Shown: in pieces, positions 35,090 through 44,419 of the stretch
How positions within the stretch are numbered: position 1 is the first letter of the stretch
How the letters are laid out: every line of letters begins with the position of its first letter
Position numbers and translations under genes: made by a program
The notes under the pieces: generated by a model
Database searches by the model: none
The model's input: the letters and a program-made list of their open reading frames with translations, nothing else
What the model was told of the DNA's origin: nothing
NCBI RefSeq assembly: GCF_003352835.1
Contig: NZ_QLVD01000023.1
Coordinates: 372,001-436,000 of the forward strand
Source: Ornithinimicrobium murale
GTDB taxonomy: Bacteria > Actinomycetota > Actinomycetes > Actinomycetales > Dermatophilaceae
Length of the DNA stretch: 64,000 nucleotides
Direction of reading: 5' to 3'

Positions 35090-36453
35090 CCGGGGACGCC
35101 TTGGCACAGTTGGCGGCCGACCTGCCTGAGGGGATGGTCGTGACGGACCCCGACATCCTGGCGGGCTACCGGCAGGACCGCGCGATGGATCCGGGTGCGG
35201 GCACCCCTCTGGCACTCGTTCGCCCAACAGCCACGGCCGAAGTGCAGGCGGTGGTCCGGTGGTGTGCCGCGCACCAGATCAAGGTCGTCACTCGTGGCGC
35301 CGGCACCAGCCTCTCGGGCGGCTCGACCGCTGTGGACGGGGCCATTGTGCTGTCCACGGAGCGGATGCGGGACCTGCGCATCGACAGCACCACCCGGACC
35401 GCGACAGTGCAGCCGGGGCTGCTCAATGCCGAGGTGAAGGCAGCGGCGGCAGCCGAGGGGCTCTGGTATCCGCCAGACCCCTCGAGCTTTGAGATCTGCT
35501 CGATCGGCGGCAACGTCGCGACCAACGCAGGTGGCCTGTGCTGCGTGAAGTACGGCGTGACCGTGGACTACGTGCTGGGCCTGGAGGTCGTGCTGGCCGA
35601 CGGTCGGGCTGTCCGGCTCGGAGGCCGACAGATCAAGGACTCGGCAGGGCTGCCCCTGACGAAACTGTTCGTCGGCAGCGAGGGGGTCCTCGGCATCATC
35701 ACCGAGGTCATCCTGCGGCTGCTCCCCGCGCAACCGGCAGCGAGCACAGTGGTCGGGGTCTTCCCGACGGTTGCCGGCGCCAGCAGCGCTGTCGTGGCCG
35801 TCACCGACAGGATCCGGCCGGCGATGCTGGAGTTTATGGACGCGGTCGCGATCAACGCCGTCGAGGACATGGTCACCATGGGACTGCCACGGGACGCGGC
35901 CGCCCTGCTCATCGCCCAGTCCGATGCTCCGGGTGTCGCTGGGGCCGAGGAGGTGGCCCTGATCCAACAGGCCTTTGAGTCGCACGGCGCCACAGAGTGC
36001 TTCATGACGGACGACCCGGTCGAGGGCGAGGCCTTCACCGCGGCGCGTCGGGCGGCGATCCCAGCGGTGGAGCGCCTCGGGTCGCTGCTGCTGGAGGACG
36101 TCGGGGTGCCCCTCCCAGCGTTGCCGGACCTGATCGATGGCGTGGCCCGGATCGCCGCCGCCCAGTCCGTGACGATCTCGCTGATCGCCCACGCTGGGGA
36201 CGGCAACACGCACCCTCTGATCGCCTACGACCCCGGTGACTCGGCGCAGCACGACCGCGCCCAGGATGCCTTCGGTCAGATCATGGACCTGGCCATCTCC
36301 CTGGACGGGACCATCACCGGTGAGCACGGCGTCGGTCGGCTCAAGAAGGCCTGGCTGCCGGATCAGGTGGGGCCCGACGTCATGCAGTTGACAGCCGCCA
36401 TCAAGACCGCCCTCGACCCAGACGGGCTGCTCAACCCTGGCGTGCTGCTGTAG
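35086..36453 (+). CDS. FAD-binding oxidoreductase, GlcD/D-lactate dehydrogenase type
   Basis: This 455-residue flavoprotein has a PCMH-type FAD-binding domain (VTRGAGTSLSGGSTAVDGAI, then GGNVATNAGGLCCVKYGVT) and a C-terminal FAD-linked oxidase domain (SLIAHAGDGNTHPLI and ITGEHGVGRLKKAWLP). The family oxidises 2-hydroxy acids such as glycolate or D-lactate and passes electrons to the respiratory chain. The iron-sulfur partner (GlcF) is not encoded nearby. The ATG overlaps the stop of the upstream membrane protein. It converges on tadC. Confidence 0.9.
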   Translation: MTGDALAQLAADLPEGMVVTDPDILAGYRQDRAMDPGAGTPLALVRPTATAEVQAVVRWCAAHQIKVVTRGAGTSLSGGSTAVDGAIVLSTERMRDLRIDSTTRTATVQPGLLNAEVKAAAAAEGLWYPPDPSSFEICSIGGNVATNAGGLCCVKYGVTVDYVLGLEVVLADGRAVRLGGRQIKDSAGLPLTKLFVGSEGVLGIITEVILRLLPAQPAASTVVGVFPTVAGASSAVVAVTDRIRPAMLEFMDAVAINAVEDMVTMGLPRDAAALLIAQSDAPGVAGAEEVALIQQAFESHGATECFMTDDPVEGEAFTAARRAAIPAVERLGSLLLEDVGVPLPALPDLIDGVARIAAAQSVTISLIAHAGDGNTHPLIAYDPGDSAQHDRAQDAFGQIMDLAISLDGTITGEHGVGRLKKAWLPDQVGPDVMQLTAAIKTALDPDGLLNPGVLL

Positions 36454-36549
36454 GCATCTGCGGCTGTCGGGTGCGCCAACCTGTTGGACAGGCTCACCTC
36501 CCTGACGGGCGCCTCGTTCCGCCTGCAGCCGCTGGGTCTCCTGCCGCGG

Positions 36550-37152
36550 TCACGGCTGGAGGGGTTGTCCGCTGCTGATGAGGGAACCGGCCAGGGCAAG
36601 CACCACGGGCACCACCGTGGTCAGCACGAACCCGGGGAGGAAAGCGAGCCCCAGGGGGAGCACCAACCGCACCCCGAGGCGCGCAGTGGCGGTCTCGACT
36701 CGGTCCAGTCGCTCCCGTCGGGCGTCCTCGGCGGCACGCCGCAACAGGTCCGCCGGGGGCACACCGGCACGGGCGGCCAACCGTAGTGCTCGACCCGCGG
36801 GCTCCCAGCGGGCCGGGGCAGCCCCCCACGCGGTCTCATCGGGCAGTCCCCACTCCAGTGCAGCCGCGACTGAGCGCAGCTCCTGGCCAGTCAGTCCGGG
36901 CAGCCGGTCGGCGGTCGTGCGCAGCGCGCCCATCGTGCTGGCACCAGCCTGCAACGCCAGCGCCAGCAGGTCGAGCACGTCGGGCACGGTGAGCTCCGGC
37001 TCACTCGAGCGCCTGCTCCACCGAGCGGGCGCTCGGCGACGCAGGCGGTCCGAGCCGTGCCCGGCCACCACGAACACCTGCGCGTCGCGGTGCGAGGGCC
37101 AGGCCAGCACGGCGAGCCCGACCAGGACTGCCGGCACCAGTGCGTCCGTCAC
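36550..37152 (-). CDS. tadC: TadC-like type II secretion F family protein
   Basis: This 200-residue protein has an N-terminal hydrophobic segment, a GspF domain (DVLDLLALALQAGASTMGAL, then LRLAARAGVPPADLLRRAAE) and C-terminal membrane helices (LVLPLGLAFLPGFVLTTVVP). It is an inner-membrane platform protein of the Tad pilus. Its ATG overlaps the tadB stop (ATGA). It is the last gene of the tadZABC unit here. Confidence 0.88.
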   Translation of the reverse strand: MTDALVPAVLVGLAVLAWPSHRDAQVFVVAGHGSDRLRRRAPARWSRRSSEPELTVPDVLDLLALALQAGASTMGALRTTADRLPGLTGQELRSVAAALEWGLPDETAWGAAPARWEPAGRALRLAARAGVPPADLLRRAAEDARRERLDRVETATARLGVRLVLPLGLAFLPGFVLTTVVPVVLALAGSLISSGQPLQP

Positions 37153-37877
37153 TGCTGGCGCACCACCCTGGTGATCATCCGCGCGACGATCAGACGACCC
37201 ACGAGGATCACTGCGACTCCCAGCCCCAGGCTCAGGAGGGCAACGGGCGTGCCGTAGAGCTCGTTCGGCCCGATCCCCATCAGGAGCGCGATCCCGAGCC
37301 CCGCCACGGGGAGCAAGGACAGGATCGCTGCGGTTGTTCGCGCACCGACAGTGGCGGTCTCCAGCCGGCTCGCCAGATCACGCCCCGACCGGAGCGCACG
37401 ACCGGCGCTGTCCACGGCATCGGCCAGGGGTGCACCGAGTCGCTCGCTGATCAGCCACGACCGGGCGAGGAGCTCGAGCTCACCGCTCTGAGCGGACCGA
37501 GCCGCACGCAACCACGCCGGCCCGCAGGCTCGTCCGGCGCGAGCCGCGTCCAGAACCCCGGCGAGCTGCTCGCGCACCCGCTCCTCACTTCCCCGCAAGG
37601 AGAGCGCCAGGGCCTCCGCCGGGGGTAGTCCCACCCGCAGTGAGGAGGACAACTGGTCCAGGAGCGGCAGCCAACGCGCTGACTCGATCACCTGCCCCCG
37701 CTTCGGAAGGCCCGGGATTCGGCGGGCACGCCCGAGGGAGTCATGCCACCGCCTCCTCAGACTCGCGGCCGGACGGTTGTCGCGGCATGACCTGGCGCGC
37801 ACCGCGCGTTCGGCCCGTCCAGCCGGCCAGATGAGCACGGCAAGCAGGGCGCACAGGCCGGCCAGGGCGTTGAGCAC
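37149..37877 (-). CDS. tadB: TadB-like type II secretion F family protein
   Basis: This 242-residue protein pairs with TadC to form the membrane platform. It has an N-terminal helix (ALAGLCALLAVLIWPAG) and a GspF domain (QLSSSLRVGLPPAEALALSL, then RLGAPLADAVDSAGRALRSG). Two C-terminal helices follow (ILSLLPVAGLGIALLMGI and PVALLSLGLGVAVILVG). Four bases separate it from tadA. Confidence 0.88.
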   Translation of the reverse strand: MLNALAGLCALLAVLIWPAGRAERAVRARSCRDNRPAASLRRRWHDSLGRARRIPGLPKRGQVIESARWLPLLDQLSSSLRVGLPPAEALALSLRGSEERVREQLAGVLDAARAGRACGPAWLRAARSAQSGELELLARSWLISERLGAPLADAVDSAGRALRSGRDLASRLETATVGARTTAAILSLLPVAGLGIALLMGIGPNELYGTPVALLSLGLGVAVILVGRLIVARMITRVVRQQ

Positions 37878-37881
37878 CGGT

Positions 37882-39063
37882 TCACCCCTCCGCCGGTCGC
37901 AGGTCGCCGAGTCCGCTTCCGATGACCTGGCGGTCGAGGACGCGACGCAGCAGTGCCCAACCGTGTGCGGACTCCCCGTCCGGCCCGAGTGCCGGGATCA
38001 CCGTGGCGAGACGGTCACCACTCTCCCGGTGCACCACACCGATCTCGCGGACCGTGCGGTTGCCCTGGTCCCGGGTCAGGTGGACCACAACCCTGATCGC
38101 GCTGGCGAGTTGGGCGTGCACGGCGTCGGTCGGCAGCCCGGCAAGTGCACCCAGCGCCTCGAACCGCGATGGCACATCGGCCACCGCATTGGCGTGCAGG
38201 GTGCTCGCGCCACCCTCGTGGCCGGTGTTCAGCGCACTCATCATCTCGCGCACCTCTGCTCCTCTCACCTCGCCGATCACCAGGCGGTCGGGCCGCATGC
38301 GCAGCGACTGCCGGACCAGCGTCGTCAACGTCACCTCGCCACGCCCCTCGACGTTGGCGGACCTGCCCTGCAGTCGCACCACGTGCGGGTGCCGGACCGC
38401 CAGCTCCCGGGTGTCCTCGACCAACACAATCCGATCCGAGTGGTCCACGGCCTGGAGCATGGCACCGAGCAGGGTGGTCTTTCCCGATCCGGTGCCGCCG
38501 GTGATCACGAAGGACACGCGTCGCTGGATGACCTCTCGGAGCAGGCACTCGACCGTCTCGTCGAGCATGCCCCAGTCCCGAAGGGTCGCCAGGCCGGGGC
38601 TGTCCCGCCGCGGGATGCGCAGGCTCAGGTGGGCGCCGCCGGCAACGAGGGGAGGCAGCAGCGCGTGGAGTCGCACGCCCCCGGGGAGCAGCCCGTCGAC
38701 CCACGGGCTGGCATCATCCAGCCTCGTCCCGGCAAGCGTTGCCAGCCGCACCGCCAGCCGGCGCACGGAGTCGACCTCGGAGAACCGCGTCGGGTCCCGC
38801 ACCAGGCCCTCACCACGGTCGACCCAGACCCCGTCGAGTCCGTTCACCAGGATGTCGGTCACGGCGGGGTCGGCAAGCAGCGGCTCGAGCGGACCGGCGC
38901 CCAGCACCTCGCTGCGCAGCTCGTCCCGGAGCGAGGCCACCCCGACGCTGCCGAGGCGCACAGACTCCCGCTCGGCAATCGCGTCGACCGCTTGGGCAGA
39001 CGGTGTCCTCCCCGCCCTGATCTGTTGCCACACACGGTCCCTCGCCGAGTTCTCCTCGCTCAT
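37882..39063 (-). CDS. tadA: TadA/CpaF pilus assembly ATPase
   Basis: This 393-residue secretion ATPase powers Tad pilus extension and retraction. The N-terminal domain contains LGAGPLEPLLADPAVTDILV. The RecA-like domain has Walker A GGTGSGKTT (189-197), the Asp box VLVEDTREL, Walker B-type RPDRLVIGEVRGAE and the His box LNTGHEGGASTLHAN. ATG 39063 lies one base beyond the tadZ stop. It is the equivalent of Rv3659c. Confidence 0.93.
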   Translation of the reverse strand: MSEENSARDRVWQQIRAGRTPSAQAVDAIAERESVRLGSVGVASLRDELRSEVLGAGPLEPLLADPAVTDILVNGLDGVWVDRGEGLVRDPTRFSEVDSVRRLAVRLATLAGTRLDDASPWVDGLLPGGVRLHALLPPLVAGGAHLSLRIPRRDSPGLATLRDWGMLDETVECLLREVIQRRVSFVITGGTGSGKTTLLGAMLQAVDHSDRIVLVEDTRELAVRHPHVVRLQGRSANVEGRGEVTLTTLVRQSLRMRPDRLVIGEVRGAEVREMMSALNTGHEGGASTLHANAVADVPSRFEALGALAGLPTDAVHAQLASAIRVVVHLTRDQGNRTVREIGVVHRESGDRLATVIPALGPDGESAHGWALLRRVLDRQVIGSGLGDLRPAEG

Positions 39064-39064
39064 G

Positions 39065-39805
39065 TCAGGCCGCCCGGATCCTCGGCAGCACGCACTCCAG
39101 CACCTCGTCGGCGGCGTCCGCGAGCGGACCCGAGTCGCTCCCGACAGCCCCGCCGCGCTCCAGGATGACCCGGACCGTGCGGTCCTCCCCCAGTCGGGCC
39201 AGGACCGGTGCGCCGAGAGTCGCGCCGATGACCTTGTCCGGCAACGGGGTCGGCAGGCGAAGCACGATGCCAGCCAGACCCTCGACCCCCGGGGCGACAG
39301 CCGTTGCGGCGCCGATCCCCGTGACGGAGGCCTCCACGACGAGGACCACGGCGTCGCAGACCCCCCACCACCTCTGATGGCCGATGGCAGGCGTGGCGGG
39401 CCGCGGAAGGTCCAGCACGGAGAGCTCGACAGCGGCCCGCACAGCGGACAGGACGGGCTCCGGCCCGGATGGCTCCTCCCCTGCCGGCGGCACACCCCAG
39501 GACAGGCAGCGCAACCCCGAGCTCGTGGCCGGCAGCTCGCCGACCAGGCGCTGCGGATCCACGTCACCACGGACGTCACGCAACGCTGACCACCGCAGAC
39601 CGGGCTCGAGATCCAGGCCCGCCATGACGTCGAGCCCACCGCCCCACGGGTGACCATCGACCAAGGCGACCTCTCGGCGGGCTGCTGCGGCCCGGACCGC
39701 ACACGCAGTCGCCAGGGCGCTGGAGCCCACCCCGCCGGAAGCGCCGAGGACTCCGAGCGTGAAACGACCACCGGGCACTCCGGCCGGCTCTGGGGTCATC
39801 GTCAT
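39065..39805 (-). CDS. TadZ/CpaE-like (Ssd) protein
   Basis: This protein of about 246 residues has the MinD/ParA-like fold. The N-terminal strand and loop GVLGASGGVGSSALAT is a deviant P-loop lacking the usual Lys residues, as in Rv3660c (Ssd). VALVDGHPWGGGLDVMAGL is the switch region. The family localises the Tad machine at the pole or septum. ATG 39805 (MTMTPEP) is chosen because homology starts soon after; GTG 39856 is in frame. No ribosome-binding site is clear. It is the first gene of tadZABC. Confidence 0.8.
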   Translation of the reverse strand: MTMTPEPAGVPGGRFTLGVLGASGGVGSSALATACAVRAAAARREVALVDGHPWGGGLDVMAGLDLEPGLRWSALRDVRGDVDPQRLVGELPATSSGLRCLSWGVPPAGEEPSGPEPVLSAVRAAVELSVLDLPRPATPAIGHQRWWGVCDAVVLVVEASVTGIGAATAVAPGVEGLAGIVLRLPTPLPDKVIGATLGAPVLARLGEDRTVRVILERGGAVGSDSGPLADAADEVLECVLPRIRAA

Positions 39806-40431
39806 GACCAGCACTATCGGCCCGATATGTGCACCGATTCCACCGACGCCCTCCACCTGTGGACTGCACGTCCTGTCCGGGCACCCTGTGCACCGGGCAG
39901 GGCAGGAGCGGGCGGACCGTGCAAGGCCTCGACGAAAAAGGTGGGGAAAGGGGACGGCCCCCGCGGGGGGAGCGGGGGCCGTCGGTGATGCAGGTCAGGG
40001 GGGATGACCCACACCACCCGCGCTACAACCCTTGCGGGGAGCGCTGTACCAACAAGTATGCACCACACCAGGCACCCTGAGCAAACTCATGGCAAACCGC
40101 AGATGTCCGATTGATGGAGAATTGGCCAGGCAATGGCCAAGGCCCGGTCAACCGCCCTGCGTAGACGCCCGTCGAGCAGGGCTGCCATGACCCAGACAGG
40201 GGATGACGCCCCACGGAGGAGGCGTCATCCAACAACGGAGGCGGCCCGGGTGAACAGTGCGTGCACTCAGTTGTCGGGTCCGGCAAGCCGGACCACGAAC
40301 GGTCCATCAGTGGACTGGCCGCGCGTGGGTGCCCGGGTCGTCACCGCCGGTAGCGGACGAATCCGCTACATGGTTCCTTTGTACTCCTCATCGGGCCACA
40401 AGGGAAGACCTCACGCAGGAAGAGGCACGGA
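39806..40431. other. Gene-free spacer of 626 bp with hairpins
   Basis: No convincing gene is present between tadZ and the Fic-like gene. The spacer holds a strong hairpin with a T run (39935-39983), a perfect 10-bp stem with a 10-base loop (40201-40210 with 40221-40230), and a tight GGTCCGGC/GCCGGACC hairpin near 40272-40289. The tadZ promoter and a possible small RNA fall here. Confidence 0.6.
39935..40053 (-). ncRNA. Candidate small RNA of about 110-120 nt
   Basis: On the minus strand, TTGCTC (40084-40079) and CATACT (40060-40055) are spaced by 18 bp, resembling a promoter. About 65 bases further is a 12-bp GC hairpin (arms 39983-39972 and 39964-39953), then a pyrimidine-rich stretch ending in TTTTT (39939-39935), the best intrinsic terminator pattern in the window. 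No ORF fits between them. It could equally be a tadZ leader with an attenuator. Prediction by eye. Confidence 0.35.
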
Positions 40432-41301
40432 TCAGCTCAACCGTCCGGCGAGCACGGCGTCGGCGATGGCGGTCCCGGCCTCGGCACCCCGAACGGCCCC
40501 TTCGCAGCACTGCAACAGCCAGAGCCGGACACCCTCGACACCACCCTGCCCGTATGCCGTGAGCGCACCCCGGTAGTCCGCCCCCACCTTCTGCGCGTGG
40601 CCCAGTTCCGGCACCGCGACCCCGGTCGGGTCCAGCCCGCCGACGCGGTGCACCACCCGCTCGAGGGCTCGGGCAACCAGCCCGTTGCCGCTGACGAAGG
40701 GACGGACCGTCACCACTTCGGCGTGCACCAGCGAGGCCACCACCAGGGCCGAGCTGCCGGTGCGCAGGGTCCCCAGGAGGGCATACACGGAGTCCAGCCG
40801 TTCCGGGAGCTGCCCAGCGGGAGCCGCCTCGCCGAGATCACCGAACTCGGTGCACGTCTCCCCCGGTCGACGGGGACGTCCGACCTGCTCGGCGGGGAGC
40901 AGGTCGGCGGTGGCCGCGACGTGCAGTCGGGCCAGCAGTTGGGCCGGGCTGGCCATCGCTGCCGGGCCGACCGCCTCGGTCGCCGCGGTCACCTGCACCG
41001 CGGCCTTGAGCACCCGCTCCACCGGGTCCGGCTCCTCCGGCCAGCCCACGGCGCCGCGCACGATGTCACGCACCAGGGTCACCGTGCCCTGGGACCCGGC
41101 CGGCTCTGCCCCCTCCAACAGCGCGGTCGCGGTCGCACCGCGCACCCGCGACTCGGCCGCAGCCTCTGGGATGCGGCGCCGCAACGCCTGGTGCCAGCGC
41201 AGCTCGGTGCAGGCCGTCCGCGCCTCTTCCACCGCCTCAGCGACACCCGGCAGCGTCAGCAGTGACGACACCTGTTCGGCCACGCCATTCCCAGTTCTCA
41301 C
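40432..41301 (-). CDS. Fic-like protein with degenerate catalytic motif
   Basis: About 289 residues, an actinobacterial family related to Rv3641c. The N-terminal helix region reads CTELRWHQALRRRIPEAAAE. The Fic motif HPFxxGNGRxxR appears as RPFVSGNGLVAR, where Arg replaces the catalytic His and Leu replaces the first Arg. AMPylation by the usual mechanism is therefore unlikely unless another residue substitutes. The Fic core LVHAEVVTVRPF and the tail LDPTGVAVPELGH are conserved in the family. GTG 41301 is the chosen start; GTG 41283 is possible. It stands beside acs, as in other actinobacteria. The role is unknown. Confidence 0.75.
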   Translation of the reverse strand: MRTGNGVAEQVSSLLTLPGVAEAVEEARTACTELRWHQALRRRIPEAAAESRVRGATATALLEGAEPAGSQGTVTLVRDIVRGAVGWPEEPDPVERVLKAAVQVTAATEAVGPAAMASPAQLLARLHVAATADLLPAEQVGRPRRPGETCTEFGDLGEAAPAGQLPERLDSVYALLGTLRTGSSALVVASLVHAEVVTVRPFVSGNGLVARALERVVHRVGGLDPTGVAVPELGHAQKVGADYRGALTAYGQGGVEGVRLWLLQCCEGAVRGAEAGTAIADAVLAGRLS

Positions 41302-41418
41302 CGGGCCAGCGTAGGCGGCGCCAACCTCCGGGGACCGACCGGCGTCATACCAGGCACAGACGGGCACGAACCGACCACCGACGGAAGGCCTCGACCCGAG
41401 ATCACCGAGGAGGCAGTC

Positions 41419-42057
41419 ATGCACACAACAGCCCGGACCCCAGCCACACGCGCTCGGCGGGGGTGGGCCGCCGCAGGGCTCGCCGCCCTCCTCCTGGCAG
41501 CCGCCCCACCGGCGCCCGGAGCAGGCACGAACGAGTCGGCCTCCCTCCGCTCCCTGACCACCGCGGTGAGCAGCCCCCTGCAGAGCAGTCCGTACTGCGG
41601 CATCTACTGGGGCTCCCTGGGCAGGACCAACGGGACCACCCACACCACGGGCACGGTCGAGGGAGTTCGGGCGGGTCGGCATACCTGCTTTGATCGGTTG
41701 GTCATCGACGTCGCCAACGTGCCGCGGTCCCTGACCTATGACGTGCGCTATGTCGACGCGGTTCGCGCAGACGGTTCTGGCCGACTCGTTCCGCTGGCCG
41801 GGGCCGCCGACCTGCAGATTGTGCTGCGGGCACCGGCCTACGCGGATGGGTCCCCGACCTACTCCCCGACCCGCCGCGACCAGTTGGTCAACGTGACCGG
41901 CTGGGACACCTTCCGGCAGATCGCCCTCGCCGGCAGTTTCGAGGGGCAGACCACGGTGGGACTGGGCGTCCGTGCCCGGTTGCCGTTCCGGGTCCTCGTG
42001 CTCGATGGTCCCGGTGACGGCGCGCGACTCGTGGTGGACGTCGCCCACCGCTGGTGA
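41419..42057 (+). CDS. Secreted AMIN-like domain protein
   Basis: This 212-residue protein has an N-terminal signal peptide (RRGWAAAGLAALLLAAAPPA, cleavage near PGAGT). A single AMIN-like domain follows: CFDRLVIDVANVP, VRYVDAVRADGSG, ADLQIVLRAPAY, and the closing strand FRVLVLDGPGDGARLVVDVA. AMIN domains bind peptidoglycan in other proteins; this actinobacterial version has no attached enzyme. GAGGAGG lies five bases before ATG 41419. It is separated by 137 bp from acs. Confidence 0.8.
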   Translation: MHTTARTPATRARRGWAAAGLAALLLAAAPPAPGAGTNESASLRSLTTAVSSPLQSSPYCGIYWGSLGRTNGTTHTTGTVEGVRAGRHTCFDRLVIDVANVPRSLTYDVRYVDAVRADGSGRLVPLAGAADLQIVLRAPAYADGSPTYSPTRRDQLVNVTGWDTFRQIALAGSFEGQTTVGLGVRARLPFRVLVLDGPGDGARLVVDVAHRW

Positions 42058-42194
42058 CCACTGGTCCCCGCCGCGGCGACCGCTGACCCCTCGCCGGGCA
42101 CCGGTCGTCGCGACGGGGGTGGGCCGCTGTTGCCTCCGGTGCGGTGAGAGTGTTGGCTGGGGTGCAGACACCACCGTCGATTCGAGGAGGCATC

Positions 42195-44183
42195 GTGGCC
42201 GAGGAGACCCTGTCCAATCTGCTGCACGAGGAGCGGACCTTCCCGCCCTCGGCCGAGTTCGCGGCTCACGCGAACGGCACCCAGGAGCTGTATGACCGGG
42301 CCGCGGAGGACCGGGAGGGCTTCTGGGCGGAGCAGGCACGCACGTACCTCACCTGGGACACCGGCTTCGAGCAGGTGCTCGACTGGTCCGAGGCCCCCGT
42401 GGCGAAGTGGTTCGGCGGCGGCCGACTCAACGCCGCGGTCAACTGCGTGGACCGGCACGTCGAGGCCGGCAACGGGGACCGCGTCGCCCTCCACTTCGTC
42501 GGTGAGCCGGGAGACACCCGGGACATCACGTATGCGGAGTTGCACGAGCAGGTGCAGCGCGCCGCCAACGCGCTGGTTGACCTGGGTGTCAGGGCAGGGG
42601 ACCGGGTCGCGCTCTACCTCCCGATGATCCCCGAGACCGTCGTGGCGATGCTCGCCTGCGCCCGGCTCGGTGCCCCGCACTCGGTGGTCTTCGGAGGCTT
42701 CTCCGCCGACGCCCTCCGCAGCCGCATAGCCGACGGCGAGGCCAAGGTCGTGATCACCGCGGACGGCGGCTACCGTCGCGGCAAGCCCTCCGCGCTCAAG
42801 CCTGCCGTCGACGCAGCCATCACCGGTGAGACGACCGTGGAGCACGTCCTGGTGGTCCAGCGCACCGAGACCGAGGTCGAGTGGACGCAGGGGCGCGACC
42901 AGTGGTGGCACGAGGCCCTTGCCGCGGCCGCCCCCGAGCACACCCCGGAGGCCTTCGACTCCGAGCACCCGCTGTTCATCCTCTACACCTCCGGCACCAC
43001 CGGGAAGCCGAAGGGCATCCTGCACACCACGGGCGGCTACCTGACGCAGTGCGCCTACACCTCGCACGTGGTCCACGACGTCCACCCGGAGTCCGACGTC
43101 TACTGGTGCACCGCCGACATCGGCTGGGTCACCGGTCACAGTTACATCGTCTACGGGCCCATGGCGCTCGGCGCCACCCAGGTGATGTATGAGGGCACCC
43201 CGGACACCCCGGACAAGGACCGTTGGTGGCAGATCGTTGAGGACAAGAAGGTCAGCATCCTCTACACCGCGCCCACCGCGATCCGCGCCTGCATGAAGTG
43301 GGGCGAGGAGTTCCCCAACCGGCACGACCTGACGTCGCTGCGGCTGCTCGGCTCGGTCGGTGAGCCCATCAACCCGGAGGCGTGGATGTGGTATCGCCGC
43401 GTCATCGGCGGCGACCGCACCCCGATCGTGGACACATGGTGGCAGACCGAGACCGGGGCCATCATGGCCAGCCCGCTGCCAGGCGTGACCGCAGCCCGCC
43501 CCGGCTCCTGCCAGGTGGCCCTCCCCGGCATCGACCTGGACGTGGTGGACGAGGCCGGCGAGTCCGTGCCCAACGGCTCCGGGGGCTACCTGGTCGCCCG
43601 CAGCCCGTGGCCGGGCATGCTGCGCGGCATCTGGGGGGACCTGGAGCGTTACAAGGAGACCTACTGGTCACGCTACGAGGGTCTGTACTTCGCCGGCGAC
43701 GGCGCCAAGAAGGACACGGACGGCAACGTCTGGGTGCTCGGTCGGGTTGACGATGTGATGAACGTCTCGGGCCACCGCCTGTCCACGACCGAGATCGAGT
43801 CGGCACTGGTGAGCCACGAGAAGGTGGCCGAGGCTGCTGTCGTGGGCGCCACCGACGCGATGACGGGTCAGGCCGTGGTCGCCTTCGTGATCCTGCGATC
43901 CGAGGCGGTCACGGCCGCCGACGAGGTCGGCGAGGGTGCCGAGCTGGTGGCGGAGTTGCGCAACCACGTGGCCAAGGAGATCGGCCCGATCGCCAAGCCG
44001 CGGCAGATCCTGGTGGTCGCCGAGCTGCCGAAGACACGCTCCGGCAAGATCATGCGCCGCCTGCTGCGCGACGTCGCTGAGAAGCGTGAGGTCGGTGACG
44101 TGACGACACTCGCTGACAGCTCGGTCATGGACCTCATCAAGTCCGGACTGGACGGCCCCGGCGCCGGCGGCGGCGAGGACTGA
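42195..44183 (+). CDS. acs: Acetate--CoA ligase (acetyl-CoA synthetase)
   Basis: This 662-residue AMP-forming enzyme makes acetyl-CoA from acetate, ATP and CoA. The adenylation motif [12 protein letters not shown] is near residue 265, [16 protein letters not shown] follows, and the C-terminal motif [11 protein letters not shown] carries the catalytic Lys (near residue 618) that is the target of regulatory acetylation. GTG 42195 has GAGGAGG four bases upstream and homology starts there. It is a single gene, followed by a very strong terminator. Confidence 0.96.
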   Translation: MAEETLSNLLHEERTFPPSAEFAAHANGTQELYDRAAEDREGFWAEQARTYLTWDTGFEQVLDWSEAPVAKWFGGGRLNAAVNCVDRHVEAGNGDRVALHFVGEPGDTRDITYAELHEQVQRAANALVDLGVRAGDRVALYLPMIPETVVAMLACARLGAPHSVVFGGFSADALRSRIADGEAKVVITADGGYRRGKPSALKPAVDAAITGETTVEHVLVVQRTETEVEWTQGRDQWWHEALAAAAPEHTPEAFDSEHPLFILYTSGTTGKPKGILHTTGGYLTQCAYTSHVVHDVHPESDVYWCTADIGWVTGHSYIVYGPMALGATQVMYEGTPDTPDKDRWWQIVEDKKVSILYTAPTAIRACMKWGEEFPNRHDLTSLRLLGSVGEPINPEAWMWYRRVIGGDRTPIVDTWWQTETGAIMASPLPGVTAARPGSCQVALPGIDLDVVDEAGESVPNGSGGYLVARSPWPGMLRGIWGDLERYKETYWSRYEGLYFAGDGAKKDTDGNVWVLGRVDDVMNVSGHRLSTTEIESALVSHEKVAEAAVVGATDAMTGQAVVAFVILRSEAVTAADEVGEGAELVAELRNHVAKEIGPIAKPRQILVVAELPKTRSGKIMRRLLRDVAEKREVGDVTTLADSSVMDLIKSGLDGPGAGGGED

Positions 44184-44196
44184 CCGGCCCCTGAAC

Positions 44197-44241
44197 ATAG
44201 CGGCTCTGTGCGGGAGCGTGACTCCCGCGCAGAGCCGCTAT
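44197..44241 (+). terminator. Intrinsic terminator of acs
   Basis: A 20-bp stem (44197-44216 with 44222-44241, one G-T pair) has a 5-base loop and is followed by TTCTTT. It begins 13 bases after the acs stop. Confidence 0.88.
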
Positions 44242-44375
44242 TTCTTTGCGAAGAACTTACCCACGTGGGGTCCGCTCCAGACGATCCGGGCGGCAGACTT
44301 GAGATATCGACACGCGGCCGCGGTCCACTCCCTCGGATGCGGCGAGCACCGGCTGTCACGGGACCGGGAGTCGAC

Positions 44376-44419
44376 AGGGTGCCCACCCGACACGAACAGG
44401 GGGTGTCGGGTGGGCACCC
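44376..44419 (+). terminator. Second strong hairpin before the holin-like gene
   Basis: A perfect 17-bp stem (44376-44392 with 44403-44419) has a 10-base loop and is followed by CTTTGT. It lies 135 bases beyond the acs terminator, with no gene between; either a back-up terminator or the end of an unrecognised short transcript. Confidence 0.65.

Noticed and set aside
40133-40576. ORF in the spacer running into the Fic-like gene
   Set aside because: No domain and poor codon pattern; it overlaps a perfect hairpin and extends antisense into the Fic-like gene.
42120-42194. Crp/GlxR site upstream of acs
   Set aside because: I looked for TGTGA-N6-TCACA before acs, where it is known in relatives, and found nothing close to it.
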